This document shows, one piece after another, positions 7,286 through 16,708 of a stretch of DNA of 64,000 nt. The notes beneath the pieces were generated by a model. That model ran no database searches, was not told the origin of the DNA, and saw only the letters and a list, made by a program, of their open reading frames with translations. A program made the position numbers and the translations under genes. Location of the stretch: contig CAZWCX010000004.1 of the NCBI GenBank assembly GCA_964632945.1, positions 70,674 to 134,673 on the forward strand, written 5' to 3'. The stretch's first letter is position 1, and every line of letters begins with the position of its first letter. Origin of the DNA: CAZWCX01 sp964632945 (lineage in GTDB: Bacteria > Planctomycetota > MHYJ01 > WSZJ01 > CAZWCX01).

Positions 7286-9997
7286 ATGACCAACCGTTTC
7301 TCCGGGCTCTTCTCCCTGGTCGCGGCCTTCTTCAGCCTCGTGTTGATCATGGGCTGCAAGTCGACCGCTCAGCCGCAGGAAGAGAAGCTTGCCCAGCCCG
7401 CGCCCCACGCCGGGCAGAAGGCCGAGCCCGCCAAGGGCCAGGCCCTCAAGGATGAGCTGGATCAGCTCAAGGACAAGATCAGCCGGCTCGAGAGCGAGCA
7501 GCCGGCCAAGGCCAAGTCCCCGATCGCCCACCCCCAGGAGGGTGAGCAGCCGGCGGAGCATCCGGCCGGCGGTCAGGACGCGGGCGAAATCCTTCGCTCG
7601 GCCGAAGCCGACGCCGCTCGCCGCGCCGAGGAGAACTCCGCCCTCGCGGAAGGCTACTACCGCGAAGGGAAGGCGTTCTACGAGGCGCAGGAACTCGAGA
7701 AGGCCAAGCACTCCCTGACGAAGTGTCTGGCCCTCGCCCCCCAGCACGAAGCGGCCAAGAAGGTTCTCGACGACGTCCGCTTCCTCCTCGGAGAGTACAC
7801 CTCCCAGGATGTGGGCGAGCGCGTCCGCAAGGTCATGGAACATCAGCTCGCCACGGCCCAGCAGCGCAAGGTCGAGTTGGACAATCACTTCCGCAAGGGC
7901 GTGATGTACTACGAGACCGAGGACTACGGCAAGGCTATCGACGAGTTCACTTGGGTCGTCGAGGCCTCCCGCTGGTTCCCGTACGACGTCGATCTCTCCG
8001 CCACCACGGAGCAGGCCGAGTCGTATCTGAAGAAGGCCAAGGAGCGCAAGAAGGGCAAGGATGCCGAGCTCGGCCGGAAGCAGGAAGAAGCCGCCCGCAA
8101 GATCGCGGAGCTCGAAGAGCAGACCCGCAAGACCCGGGTCGCCACCCAGATCAACCAGCTCTTCCGCGAAGCGCAGATGGAATTCGAGAACAAGCGCTTC
8201 GAGCGGGCCGAGAAGCTCTGCAACGATATCCTGAAGCTCGACATCAACAACAAGTACGCCCAGGACCTGCGCGACGTGGCGATCTCCGCCCGACACGCCC
8301 AGACGGATCGCACCAACCTCGAAAACTACCTCGAGGAAGCGCGCCGCCAGTTCGAGGCGATCAATCGCAAGCAGATCTCCCAGAGCGAAGTCGTCGAGTT
8401 CACCGACGAGGACTCCTGGAAGGAAATCGTCGGCCGCAAGCCGCGCGGCATCCAGCGGGAAGAGAAGGCTCTCAACCCGCTCGATCAGGGGATCCTGAAC
8501 CAGATGCGGGAGCAGAAAATCAACCTGTCGTTCACCGATGCTCCGCTGACGGACGTGGTGGCCTTCCTGCGGGAATTCACCGGCCTGAACATCATCATCG
8601 ACAGCGCTCAGATCCCCACGCCGAGTGATCTCCGCATCACCCTGCGCGTCGAAGACCTGCCGTTCGACAACGTCCTCGGCCTGGTCGCCCGCATGCACAA
8701 CCTCGCCTACAAGGTCGAGGACGGCGTGGTCTTCATCACCACCGCCGAGTCTCTCCAGCGGGAAACCGTCCTGGAGCTCTACGACGTCCAGGACGTCACC
8801 GTCACGATCCCGGACTTCCCCGGCCCGGAGATCTCCCTGGTCAGCGGCGATGAGGGAGCTGGCGGCGCCGTCGCCACCGAAGGCGAGGCCCCGACGGCCG
8901 GCCTGAATCCGGAAGAGTTGACCAACCTGATCAAGGACAACATCGCCAAGGGCACCTGGGACACCGCCCCGAACAGCCTGGTGTACAACAACGGGATCCT
9001 GATCGTCCGCCACACCCCGGAAGTCCAGGCGCAGATCCAGAAGTTCCTGACCGACGTCCGCAGCGCGACCGGCATGATCGTCACCATCGAGGCGCGCTTC
9101 CTCGCCGTCCAGGACCACTTCCTGGAGGACGTGGGTATCGATTTCCGCGGCCTGCCGACCCCGGATGCCCGCGGCAGCGGCCAGGACACCACCCTGAACG
9201 TCTTCACCGGGATCCCGACCGGCGTGGCCGGTCAGCCTCTCTTCAGCGACCTCTCCTCGGGTATCTTCGATAGCGGCGAGGATACGCTGAAGGCCCGCAT
9301 CGACCACATGCTCCAGAACGACCAGCTGATCTCCGGCTTCTTCCAGCGCGTCTTCTCGAATTCGGGCGGCGCTTCCCTCCAGTACACGCTGCTCGACGAC
9401 GTGTCGGTCGAAGCCATCATCCGCGCCGTGCGCAAGGATGAGCGGAGCCGCGAACTCACGGCCCCGAAGATCACGGCGTTCAACAATCAGCGCGCGAACA
9501 TCTTCTTCGCGAACCAGATCACCTACGTGAAGGACTACGAGATCGAAATCGCCCAGCAGGCCGCCATCGCCGACCCGGTCCCCGCGGTCGTCATGGACGG
9601 CATCACCCTCGACGTGCGCCCGACGATCAGCGCGGATCGCCGCTACATCACCCTCGAGCTGCGCCCGACCGTCGCCCGCCTCGTCGACCCGATCTCCGCG
9701 AACGTCCAGCAGGTCGACACGGTGAACGCCGGTATCGTCATCATCGAAACCCCGCACCTCCGCATCCAGCGCCTCAAGACGACCGTCACCATTCCCGACG
9801 AGGGAACCATCCTCATCGGCGGTCTTACCGAGACGCAGTCGGTCGACTCCCACGCGGATGTGCCGTTCGTCAACAAGATCCCGATCATCAGCAGCCTCTT
9901 CGGCCGCAAGGCCCAGGGTAAGCAGCGCAGGAGCCTGCTCATCCTGATCCGCGCCAAGATCACGCTGATGGAAGAGGAAGAGCGCAAGCGGTTCTAA
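7286..9997 (+). CDS. Secretin (PilQ/GspD family) lipoprotein with N-terminal TPR/coiled-coil region
   Basis: A 903-residue outer-membrane channel protein. The signal sequence ends in a lipobox (LIMGC, Cys24). An Ala/Pro linker carrying IAHPQEGEQ and AEHP follows, then TPR-like helices, a long coiled coil, a second TPR-like repeat, an STN/N0-like segment (INLSFTDAPLTDVVAFL), an N1-like segment (ILIVRHTPEVQAQIQKFL) and the secretin beta-barrel domain. The family C-terminal motif is present as VPFVNKIPIISSLFG. ATG 7286 is chosen over upstream starts because it gives a proper lipoprotein signal and follows a GGGGGG stretch. It is last in the operon and is followed by a strong terminator. It differs from the two tandem secretins at 16709 and 19643, and is the one expected to work with the upstream PilMN/O proteins. 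Confidence 0.9.
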   Translation: MTNRFSGLFSLVAAFFSLVLIMGCKSTAQPQEEKLAQPAPHAGQKAEPAKGQALKDELDQLKDKISRLESEQPAKAKSPIAHPQEGEQPAEHPAGGQDAGEILRSAEADAARRAEENSALAEGYYREGKAFYEAQELEKAKHSLTKCLALAPQHEAAKKVLDDVRFLLGEYTSQDVGERVRKVMEHQLATAQQRKVELDNHFRKGVMYYETEDYGKAIDEFTWVVEASRWFPYDVDLSATTEQAESYLKKAKERKKGKDAELGRKQEEAARKIAELEEQTRKTRVATQINQLFREAQMEFENKRFERAEKLCNDILKLDINNKYAQDLRDVAISARHAQTDRTNLENYLEEARRQFEAINRKQISQSEVVEFTDEDSWKEIVGRKPRGIQREEKALNPLDQGILNQMREQKINLSFTDAPLTDVVAFLREFTGLNIIIDSAQIPTPSDLRITLRVEDLPFDNVLGLVARMHNLAYKVEDGVVFITTAESLQRETVLELYDVQDVTVTIPDFPGPEISLVSGDEGAGGAVATEGEAPTAGLNPEELTNLIKDNIAKGTWDTAPNSLVYNNGILIVRHTPEVQAQIQKFLTDVRSATGMIVTIEARFLAVQDHFLEDVGIDFRGLPTPDARGSGQDTTLNVFTGIPTGVAGQPLFSDLSSGIFDSGEDTLKARIDHMLQNDQLISGFFQRVFSNSGGASLQYTLLDDVSVEAIIRAVRKDERSRELTAPKITAFNNQRANIFFANQITYVKDYEIEIAQQAAIADPVPAVVMDGITLDVRPTISADRRYITLELRPTVARLVDPISANVQQVDTVNAGIVIIETPHLRIQRLKTTVTIPDEGTILIGGLTETQSVDSHADVPFVNKIPIISSLFGRKAQGKQRRSLLILIRAKITLMEEEERKRF

Positions 9998-10021
9998 CGC
10001 AGACAGCACCCATCCAACACG

Positions 10022-10062
10022 CCGCCCCGGCCCGGAACCCCCCAGGCCGGGGCGGTTGGTTT
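10022..10062 (+). terminator. Rho-independent terminator of the pilus operon
   Basis: A perfect 11-bp stem, CCGCCCCGGCC (10022-10032) with GGCCGGGGCGG (10045-10055), has a 12-base loop and is followed by TTGGTTTTCT. The rest of the gap to 10276 holds an 11-base C run ending at 10110 and the next promoter. Confidence 0.85.
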
Positions 10063-10192
10063 TCTCCCCAACCGCGAGCCGCTGGGCCCCGGTTCACCGC
10101 CCCCCCCCCCACTCCCCCCTCTTGACAAGTTTGTTATTTTCTCATGAACCGCGCGCGACACCCGTCGTTGCAGATCCGCAAGGCAATGAAAC

Positions 10193-10220
10193 TGGACATC
10201 CGGGGAATCTTTGCTATATT
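10193..10220 (+). promoter_or_regulatory. Sigma-70-type promoter for the TPR-Exb gene group
   Basis: TGGACA (10193-10198) and TATATT (10215-10220) are separated by 16 bases. It lies 56 bases before the ATG at 10277. An isolated TTGACA at 10122 has no matching -10 box. Confidence 0.75.
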
Positions 10221-10276
10221 GGCGGCGCCTATCGTTCCCGCCTACCTCGGATCCAGGCTCGCCGGAGGTCTCAGAC

Positions 10277-13045
10277 ATGCCCCGGATTCCTGCTGCTCTT
10301 TCGCTATCCGCACTCCTGCTTGCCTTTACGATGATGCCGGTAGAGGCAAAGGACGACATCCCGTTCGCCGAAAAGCTCGCTGAACGCGGCTACTTCGACC
10401 TGGCCAAGGAGGTTTGCGACCAGATTCGCAACAATCCGAAATCGTCGAAGGACGACAAGGCGGCCATTCAGATCGTCGAAGCGCAGATCAACAAATCGAT
10501 GGCCGACGTCGAGCGGGATGCGGACAAGAAGAAGAAGTACTTCGAGGACGCGATCCAGGCCTACGAAGCGTTCATCAAGAACAATCCCAACCATCCCAAC
10601 CTCGCCAGCGCCCAGTTCAAGATTGCCGAACTCTACCAGGCCAAGGGCTCGAACATCATCGAGCAGATGAAGGCCGAGGGCGACAAGGGCAAGCGCGCCC
10701 AGATGGCCTCCGAAGCCGACGTGATTTTCAAGGCCGCCGCCGACTACCTCGAGCGGTTGGTGCGGGTGTTCCACGGCGACCCCAAGTTCGAAACGGAACT
10801 CATGCAGGCCCGATACCTCCAGTGCGTCGGATACTACCTGCACTCGAGCCTCTATTTCGACGACCCCGGCCGGCAGGGGCCTCTTGCCAAGAAGGGCATC
10901 TCGCTGATCGAAGAGATGCAGTGGAGCTACCCCGAGGACCTGGTGTTCATGTTCGACCTCTGGGTCTACAAGGGGCTCTCGTTCCAGTGCGTCAAGGAGT
11001 ACAACAACGCCCTGGAAGCCTTCTCCACCGGCGGGGCCCTGTACGACATGGTCGCGGGCACCGATCACAAGGACAACGGCTACGTGGTCAGCATCATCAG
11101 CCGGGCCCACTACTTCGGCGCCCAGTGCGCCAACGATGCGAGCAAGTTCAAAGAGGCGATCCAGTTCGCCGACGGCCTGCTCAAGAAGTACCCGAACTTG
11201 AAGAGCGAGCGCTTCGGACTGGCCTGCAAGATCGAAAAGGGCAAAGCCCTCGCCGGAATGGGAATCACCGGCGAGGCGATGAAGATTCTCAATGAGGTCG
11301 TCGCCACCGGTGGATTCTGGGGCAATGAAGCCGCCACGGTAATGAACAAGCTGAGCGGCGGGCGCGCCAGTCGCCTCCCCCCCGAGGTCCTGCTGGCGTT
11401 GGCCGACTCCAAGCTCCAGGAAGAGGACTACCTCGGCGCCATCCGTCACGCCCAGGGCGTCCTCGGCGCCGTCCGGACCAAGGAGGACGCTGAAAAATTC
11501 GTCCCCCTCGCGCTCTACAAGATCGGGACCTGCTTCGCCTACCTCGACCGGCCGTATGAGTCGGCGATCGCCTTCGGCGATATGGCGAAGCGTTACCCCA
11601 AGGCCGCAATTTCGCCGCGGGCCGCGTTCGAAGCCGCCAAGTGCTACTCGCAGATCGCGGGCGCCACGGGCGCCGCGTTCGATGACGCACAGTACGACGC
11701 CGCCCTCTCCTTCCTGACCAAGACCTTCCCGGGCAGCAAGGAAGCCAAGAACGTCCAGTTCCTCGTCGCAAAGCGCAAGGAAGACAAGTCCCGGGAGAAC
11801 CCCAAGCTGCTCATCGAGGCGGCGGAAGAATACGCCAAGGTGCCGCCCGCCGCCGAGCAACTCTACGAACTCGCCCTCTCCCGGGTCGGCTTCTGCTACT
11901 ACATCTACGCCCGCCAGCTCTGGTCCGAACAGATCCGCAACGTCGCGGATGACGCCGCCAAGGAGGCCCTCCGCAAGGAGGTCCGCGCGCAGTTCGACAA
12001 GGGAAGCAAGGGATTCGACGTCTATCTCCAGTACATCAAGAAAGAGAAGACGATCGACAAGTCTCAGGAGGACGAGCGCAAAGAGCTCCAATACGGCTGT
12101 CTGGACTGCTTGGCGCACATCTACCTGCACCCGGCCGTCAAGACACCCGAGAAGGTGTTCGAGATCTTCAAGGACATCGAGGTCGAATACGCCGACAAGC
12201 CCGAAAAGATCTCCAAGGCCTGGACCCTCATGATCCAGGCCGACCTCGATCGCGGCAAGGTCCGCGAGGCGGAAGACCGCTTCAACCAGATGCTGGAGAA
12301 GTACGGGGCCACACGGCGCATCCCGCTGGCCGCGAAGGACGTCGGCTTCGCGTTCGAGTCTGAAGCGGAGGAGGCGGCCGCCGCCGGCGACACGGCGAAA
12401 GCATCGGAGTTCCGCACCAAGGCCGCAGGCTACTTCTTCGTCTGGCTCGCGGAGAGCAAGAAACGCGGCATCGCCGTGTCGATGACGGAAACCAACGCCG
12501 CCGGCGACAAGCTTTACTCCCTCGCCCTCGAAACCAAGGACGAGGGGACCTTCCGCAAGGCGGTGGACGTGTTCCAGCAAATGAAGGACCGCGCCGCCGC
12601 GGGCGAGAAGCTCCCCATCGACGACTGGAAAATGGACTGGAAGATGGGCGAATGCCTCCTCCTGCTCAAGGACTACAAGACCGCTCAGCCGATCTTCGAG
12701 AAGCTCTACAAGGACAAGCCCGAAATGGGCATGATCCACCAGCAGCTCGCCGAAGTCTACGTCGGTCTCGCGGACGCCGGGGAGGCCAAGTACCGCGACG
12801 AGGCCATGTCCCTCGTCGGCCGCCTGGTCTCCATGGTCGATGCGGCGAGCGAGCCGTGGTGGCGATCCCAGGGCCTCCTCTGCAAGCTGCTCTTCGACGC
12901 CGGTAAGTACGAAGAGCTGGCGGTGAAGATGAAATCGATCCGCCTGACCTATCCCGAGTTCGACAAGGACCGCTACGGCGCCAAGGCGATGCTCGAACAG
13001 GTTGAAAAGCGGCTTGCCGGCAAGGGCATCAAGATCGACAAGTAG
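10277..13045 (+). CDS. Exported TPR-repeat protein
   Basis: A 922-residue protein with a cleavable signal peptide (PRIPAALSLSALLLAFTM, cleavage after VEA) and otherwise entirely helical TPR-like repeats, for example YFDLAKEVCDQI, YLGAIRHAQGVL and YKTAQPIFEKLY. ATG 10277 is preferred over in-frame codons upstream because it gives a clean signal peptide and follows GGAGG by 8 bases. Such long periplasmic TPR solenoids typically act as scaffolds. Here it is the first gene after a promoter and is followed by a second TPR protein and ExbB/ExbD-type genes, which suggests an envelope complex using proton motive force. No catalytic motif was seen. Confidence 0.8.
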   Translation: MPRIPAALSLSALLLAFTMMPVEAKDDIPFAEKLAERGYFDLAKEVCDQIRNNPKSSKDDKAAIQIVEAQINKSMADVERDADKKKKYFEDAIQAYEAFIKNNPNHPNLASAQFKIAELYQAKGSNIIEQMKAEGDKGKRAQMASEADVIFKAAADYLERLVRVFHGDPKFETELMQARYLQCVGYYLHSSLYFDDPGRQGPLAKKGISLIEEMQWSYPEDLVFMFDLWVYKGLSFQCVKEYNNALEAFSTGGALYDMVAGTDHKDNGYVVSIISRAHYFGAQCANDASKFKEAIQFADGLLKKYPNLKSERFGLACKIEKGKALAGMGITGEAMKILNEVVATGGFWGNEAATVMNKLSGGRASRLPPEVLLALADSKLQEEDYLGAIRHAQGVLGAVRTKEDAEKFVPLALYKIGTCFAYLDRPYESAIAFGDMAKRYPKAAISPRAAFEAAKCYSQIAGATGAAFDDAQYDAALSFLTKTFPGSKEAKNVQFLVAKRKEDKSRENPKLLIEAAEEYAKVPPAAEQLYELALSRVGFCYYIYARQLWSEQIRNVADDAAKEALRKEVRAQFDKGSKGFDVYLQYIKKEKTIDKSQEDERKELQYGCLDCLAHIYLHPAVKTPEKVFEIFKDIEVEYADKPEKISKAWTLMIQADLDRGKVREAEDRFNQMLEKYGATRRIPLAAKDVGFAFESEAEEAAAAGDTAKASEFRTKAAGYFFVWLAESKKRGIAVSMTETNAAGDKLYSLALETKDEGTFRKAVDVFQQMKDRAAAGEKLPIDDWKMDWKMGECLLLLKDYKTAQPIFEKLYKDKPEMGMIHQQLAEVYVGLADAGEAKYRDEAMSLVGRLVSMVDAASEPWWRSQGLLCKLLFDAGKYEELAVKMKSIRLTYPEFDKDRYGAKAMLEQVEKRLAGKGIKIDK

Positions 13046-13108
13046 TCCGCCCCCTAACCCGGGACCTCACCGTCCCGCCGGATTCAGAGATTCGAGGGAG
13101 TTCCACCG

Positions 13109-14239
13109 ATGTCCAAACTGCGCATCCTGACCGCGGCCGCGATCCTCCTCGCGCTTGCGGCGACCGCCCGGGCCCAGGACGTCAAGGACACGATCGTCCA
13201 GAAGGACGGCTCGTCCGTCCAGGGTGAGATCGTCAAGGAAACCTTCAAGGACGTCTCCTACTCGCTTGGCCCCGGCGTCAAGTCGGGGGTCAACCGCGAC
13301 CGGGTCGAGCGCGTCGACTACGCCAACAAGCCGGGCCGCTTCGATGAAGCGATGTCCAACACGAATTCGGGCAACTTCACCCAGGCCGGCGATTCCTGGG
13401 AGAAGGTCCTCAAGGAGTGCGACTCCGGCGGCGCGCGCAAGATCTTCAAGCAGCACGCCTACTACTACGGGGCCATCGCCCGCTCCCGCGGCGGCGACGT
13501 CGCCAAGGCAATCGACTGGCTGACCAACCTCTTCACGGAATTCCCGGACACCATGTACTACGTCGACGCCTACAACCTGCAGGCCGAATGCTACATGGCC
13601 ATGGGCAAATTCGGCGAGGCGACCAACATCGCCAAGACCGGCAGCACCAAGGGCAAGGAAATCGGCGTCCCCGACGACTTGCTCTTGCAACTGGACCTCA
13701 TCAAGGCCCGCGCCCTCGAGGCCCAGGGCAAGTTCGCGGAAGCCAGTGGGGAATACAAGGTCGTGGCCGGCAAGGCCGCGCGCTTCCCCTCCGTGGCCAA
13801 CCTCGCCAAGTTGGGAACCGGCCGCTGCCTCGTCGGCAACAAGCAGTACAGCGAGGCGGAGAGCTATTTCAACGACCTCGCCGAAAAGGCCGAGGACGGA
13901 CCCATCCTCGCGGGGGCCTACAACGGCCTTGGGGACTGCTACAAGGACAAGTTCGAGCGAGACGTCAGCAACATCGATCACCTGCGCAAGGCGCTGTTCG
14001 CCTACCTTCGCGGCGTCGTCCTCTACACTCCCGGAAAGGGCGACGACACCAGCGAACACGCCCGCGCGCTCGTCAATGCCGGCTGGTGTTTCGAGAAACT
14101 CAAGGACACCATGCCCACCCCGGAGGCGAAAGAAAAGTACAAGTCCAACGCGCGTAATCTCTACCGGGAATGTCTCGGATCCTATCGCGGAACCAAGTCC
14201 GCCGAAGAGGCGGAGAACCGCTTGAAGCGGCTCGACTAA
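13109..14239 (+). CDS. Exported TPR protein with N-terminal beta domain
   Basis: A 376-residue protein with a signal peptide (cleavage after ARA, about residue 22). Residues 23-70 form a small beta-rich module (DTIVQKDGSSVQGEIVKE) of the kind found at the N-terminus of many planctomycete envelope proteins. The remainder is TPR-like helices (FTQAGDSWEKVLKE; KYKSNARNLYRECLGSY). It sits between the large TPR protein and the ExbB/TolQ-like gene, and the three are probably co-transcribed. A periplasmic adaptor for the proton-channel unit is plausible but inferred from order alone. Confidence 0.75.
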   Translation: MSKLRILTAAAILLALAATARAQDVKDTIVQKDGSSVQGEIVKETFKDVSYSLGPGVKSGVNRDRVERVDYANKPGRFDEAMSNTNSGNFTQAGDSWEKVLKECDSGGARKIFKQHAYYYGAIARSRGGDVAKAIDWLTNLFTEFPDTMYYVDAYNLQAECYMAMGKFGEATNIAKTGSTKGKEIGVPDDLLLQLDLIKARALEAQGKFAEASGEYKVVAGKAARFPSVANLAKLGTGRCLVGNKQYSEAESYFNDLAEKAEDGPILAGAYNGLGDCYKDKFERDVSNIDHLRKALFAYLRGVVLYTPGKGDDTSEHARALVNAGWCFEKLKDTMPTPEAKEKYKSNARNLYRECLGSYRGTKSAEEAENRLKRLD

Positions 14240-14291
14240 CCGGTGGCCCGGAGGTCCCTCGCTGGAACGTCGTGTGTAGGAGCATGAAACG

Positions 14292-15020
14292 ATGAACGTG
14301 GGTCGCTGTCTCAAGATTCTCGCGCTGGTCCTCGTGTGCGCGATGGTGATCGCCCCTCTCGCCTTCGGTCAGGAAGGCGGCGACAATGTGCCGGTCGCCA
14401 AGAGCAAGTCCGCCTGGGACATCCTCAAGGCCGGTGGAACCATCGGATGGTGCATCGTCGCGATGTCGGTATGGGCGACCGCCCTCATCATCCAGTACTT
14501 CGTCGAGATCCGTCGCGACAAGCTCTGCCCGCCCGAGATCGTCGGCGAGCTCGAAGCCCTGGTGGAAGAAGAGCAGTACGAGGAAGCCATCGCCCTGTGT
14601 GAACAGGAGAAGACCTTCTTCACCAACATGGTCGGCGCCGGCCTGGCTAAGGTGAACGAGGGCTACGAGGAAATGAACAAAGCGGCCATGGACATCGGCG
14701 CGGAAGAGGCCTACAAGCTCAACGTCAAGATCTCCTGGCTCAACCTGCTCGGACAGGTCGCTCCCCTCATGGGCCTGTTCGGGACGGTGACCGGTATGAT
14801 CGGGTCGTTCCAGGTCATCGAGCAGATGAAGACCCCGAGCCCCGCCATGCTGGCGAAGGGCGTGTATGAAGCTCTCGTGACGACCATGCAGGGTCTCTGC
14901 GTGGCCATCCCGGTCCTCGGGTTCTACTTCTTCTTCAAGAACAAGGTCGGCAGCACCATCATCGAGCTCGGCCTCATCGCCGGGGAATTCCTCGAGCGCT
15001 TCAAGCAGGCCAAGGGCTAG
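14292..15020 (+). CDS. MotA/TolQ/ExbB proton-channel family protein
   Basis: A 242-residue ExbB/TolQ homologue. An N-terminal signal-like hydrophobic segment (about 8-25, ending AFGQ) precedes the three core membrane helices at about 49-70, 145-170 and 193-213. The family hallmark is in LLGQVAPLMGLFGTVTGMIGSF, and the last helix region reads GVYEALVTTMQGLCVAIPVL. ExbB pentamers with ExbD form a proton-driven motor that moves periplasmic partners. The ATG at 14292 overlaps the stop of a three-codon frame (ATG 14284) that lies closer to the AGGAG site, which could couple initiation. Two ExbD genes follow. Confidence 0.92.
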   Translation: MNVGRCLKILALVLVCAMVIAPLAFGQEGGDNVPVAKSKSAWDILKAGGTIGWCIVAMSVWATALIIQYFVEIRRDKLCPPEIVGELEALVEEEQYEEAIALCEQEKTFFTNMVGAGLAKVNEGYEEMNKAAMDIGAEEAYKLNVKISWLNLLGQVAPLMGLFGTVTGMIGSFQVIEQMKTPSPAMLAKGVYEALVTTMQGLCVAIPVLGFYFFFKNKVGSTIIELGLIAGEFLERFKQAKG

Positions 15021-15085
15021 TCCGCGCAAGACTCCCATTCGGGGGCGACGCGCCGGATTGGACCTGATGTTGGGGTGATCCTGTC

Positions 15086-15580
15086 ATGGGATTGAAAGTA
15101 CCGGAACCGGAAACCATCGGCTTCGACATGACGCCGATGATCGACATCACGTTCCAGTTGATCATCTTCTTCATGTTGACGATGGATATGGCGCAACAGG
15201 AAATCGAGGCGGTCGTCCTCCCCACCGCCTCGGAGGCGAAGGAGGACAAGAACCCGGACAAGGAACGCCTCATGGTCAACGTCGTCCATGCCGACCTCCC
15301 CTGCGCGGCCTATGACGCCGCAAAAATCTGCCGCGACGACGGCCACTGGGTAGTCAAGGTGCGGGGGAAAGTCCATTCTTTCCCGGCCCTCACCCAAGAG
15401 CTCTACAAGGCCGCGCTGGCGCACCCCGATCCGGAAAATCCCAAGATCTCGGGCTTGCCCCTCATGGTCCGCGCGGACGAACGCGCCCCCTTCGGTCAGG
15501 TCCAGAAGGTCCTCCGCGAGGCCGCCAAGCAGAAGATCTGGAAAATCGAGATCGGCGCCAAGACCCAAAAAGAGGATTAG
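15086..15580 (+). CDS. ExbD/TolR family protein (first copy)
   Basis: A 164-residue bitopic protein. The conserved ExbD/TolR segment FDMTPMIDITFQLIIFFMLT (about 13-32) includes the membrane Asp thought to carry protons (Asp in PMID). The periplasmic domain is basic and includes VKVRGKVHSFPALTQELYK and a typical LMVRADERAPFGQVQKVL motif. It pairs with the upstream ExbB-like channel; a second ExbD gene begins 14 bases after its stop, so the motor probably has a heteromeric ExbD pair. Confidence 0.92.
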   Translation: MGLKVPEPETIGFDMTPMIDITFQLIIFFMLTMDMAQQEIEAVVLPTASEAKEDKNPDKERLMVNVVHADLPCAAYDAAKICRDDGHWVVKVRGKVHSFPALTQELYKAALAHPDPENPKISGLPLMVRADERAPFGQVQKVLREAAKQKIWKIEIGAKTQKED

Positions 15581-15594
15581 GGAGACGCAGGTCC

Positions 15595-16062
15595 ATGGCC
15601 ATCCCCACCAACCAGGAAGAAACCAAGTTCGAAAACAACATGACGCCGATGATCGACATCATCTTCCAGCTGCTGATTTTCTTCATGTGCGCCACCAAGT
15701 TCCGCATCCTCGAGGGGAAACTGATGTCGTATCTCCCCAAGGACAAGGGCTTGGAGAGCACCCCCGTCGTCGATCCGGTCATCGAAGAAGTCCGCATCGT
15801 CCTCACCTACGACGACAATTCCGGCATCACCACGATCAAGGTCGGGGAAACGGTGCTGCCGAACGAGGCGGAGATGATCCGCATCGTCGCCGGCCTGTAC
15901 AACGAGTACCGGAACCTGGGCAAGAAAGCGCCCGTCATCATCGACGCCAAACCCAATGTTCCCCTCCGGGACGTCGTCTTCTGCCTCAACACGTGCCAGA
16001 AGGCGAAAATCGAAGGGGTCGAGTTTGCCGCGCCTCCCCCCGACGACCCCCCAGCGAAATAG
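15595..16062 (+). CDS. ExbD/TolR family protein (second copy)
   Basis: A 155-residue ExbD/TolR homologue with the same N-terminal signature (NNMTPMIDIIFQLLIFFM, about 13-30) but a diverged periplasmic domain, including GLYNEYRNLGKKAPVIIDA and PLRDVVFCLNTCQKAKIEGV with two cysteines. It ends in a Pro/Asp-rich tail. The gene closes the TPR-ExbB-ExbD-ExbD group, and a hairpin terminator follows within 20 bases. Two non-identical ExbD genes behind one ExbB are common in the PVC group and some Proteobacteria. Confidence 0.92.
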   Translation: MAIPTNQEETKFENNMTPMIDIIFQLLIFFMCATKFRILEGKLMSYLPKDKGLESTPVVDPVIEEVRIVLTYDDNSGITTIKVGETVLPNEAEMIRIVAGLYNEYRNLGKKAPVIIDAKPNVPLRDVVFCLNTCQKAKIEGVEFAAPPPDDPPAK

Positions 16063-16080
16063 GGACCTCGTTTTTCGCGT

Positions 16081-16120
16081 CACGGCCCGGATGCAGGAGC
16101 ACCCGGGCCGTGTCACTTTT
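16081..16120 (+). terminator. Terminator after the Exb/Tol genes
   Basis: CACGGCCCGG (16081-16090) pairs perfectly with CCGGGCCGTG (16103-16112), with a 12-base loop, followed by TCACTTTT. Confidence 0.65.
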
Positions 16121-16606
16121 CGGGCTACCCGGCTCCCGTGGCCCCAAAATCCCCTCCCGCCCAAGCGGGCTCCCGGCTCCGCCAGCACCGACCCCGGAAC
16201 ACATCCAGACGCCCGGGTCTCCGGTCCCCGGCGACCCGGGGATCCCGTTCGGCGCAATCTGCCGAACCCGTCGATCGCATCGGAATCGCCGATCTTGAGA
16301 AACAATCGGGAAATCGACGAGGAACCGCGGGAGCGGGCTAAACCCGCTTCCCTCTCCCCGCGTCCCCTTTGGCAGCACCGAGAATCCCGGACGGGAGCAT
16401 GCCACGGAATGGAACACCACTCTTGGCCCCTCCGGCACCCCCACGCGGACCCCCGAGCCACGGCTTCAGCGGCATCCAACCCATCCGCTGAACTCGGTGC
16501 CGAAATGCCAGGAGTCCGGTTGTGAATCTCGGACAGGAAGGGGTTTCCGACGCGATTCCTCGGGTGATTTTTTCAACTTTTGGACCATCGAAAGTCGATA
16601 TTTCAC
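16121..16606. other. Long non-coding intergenic region
   Basis: About 490 bases without a credible gene. Short open frames here lack ribosome-binding sites and protein-like composition. One small hairpin is visible, TCCCCGG/CCGGGGA (16225-16231 with 16236-16242). The last ~60 bases are A/T-rich and lead into the promoter of the tandem secretins. Confidence 0.5.
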
Positions 16607-16634
16607 TTGACACTAGCCCACTCCTTGATACACT
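16607..16634 (+). promoter_or_regulatory. Sigma-70-type promoter for the tandem secretins
   Basis: TTGACA (16607-16612) and TACACT (16629-16634) are separated by 16 bases, in a locally A/T-rich stretch. The expected start point near 16641 gives a leader of about 68 bases. Confidence 0.75.
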
Positions 16635-16662
16635 AGCCGCGATTTCGTGCCCCGGGGGGGGC

Positions 16663-16680
16663 TGCCGGATTCGTCCGGCA
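16663..16680 (+). promoter_or_regulatory. UUCG-tetraloop hairpin in the secretin leader
   Basis: TGCCGGA (16663-16669) and TCCGGCA (16674-16680) close a TTCG loop, one of the most stable RNA tetraloops. It lies 28 bases upstream of ATG 16709 and just before the GGGAG ribosome-binding site, so it may protect the 5' end or position the ribosome. Confidence 0.5.
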
Positions 16681-16708
16681 TCGGAGGGTTGTTTGGGAGA
16701 AGCTACAC

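Noticed and set aside
10100..10110. 11-base C run as a phase-variation switch
   Set aside because: It lies about 80 bases upstream of the -35 box and outside any coding region, so slippage would have no obvious effect.
10122..10127. TTGACA as a -35 box
   Set aside because: No -10-like hexamer lies 15-19 bases downstream; the pair at 10193/10215 is much better.
16121..16606. Missing gene in the 490-base intergenic stretch
   Set aside because: Open frames on both strands are Pro/Arg-rich with no ribosome-binding sites and no recognisable protein features.
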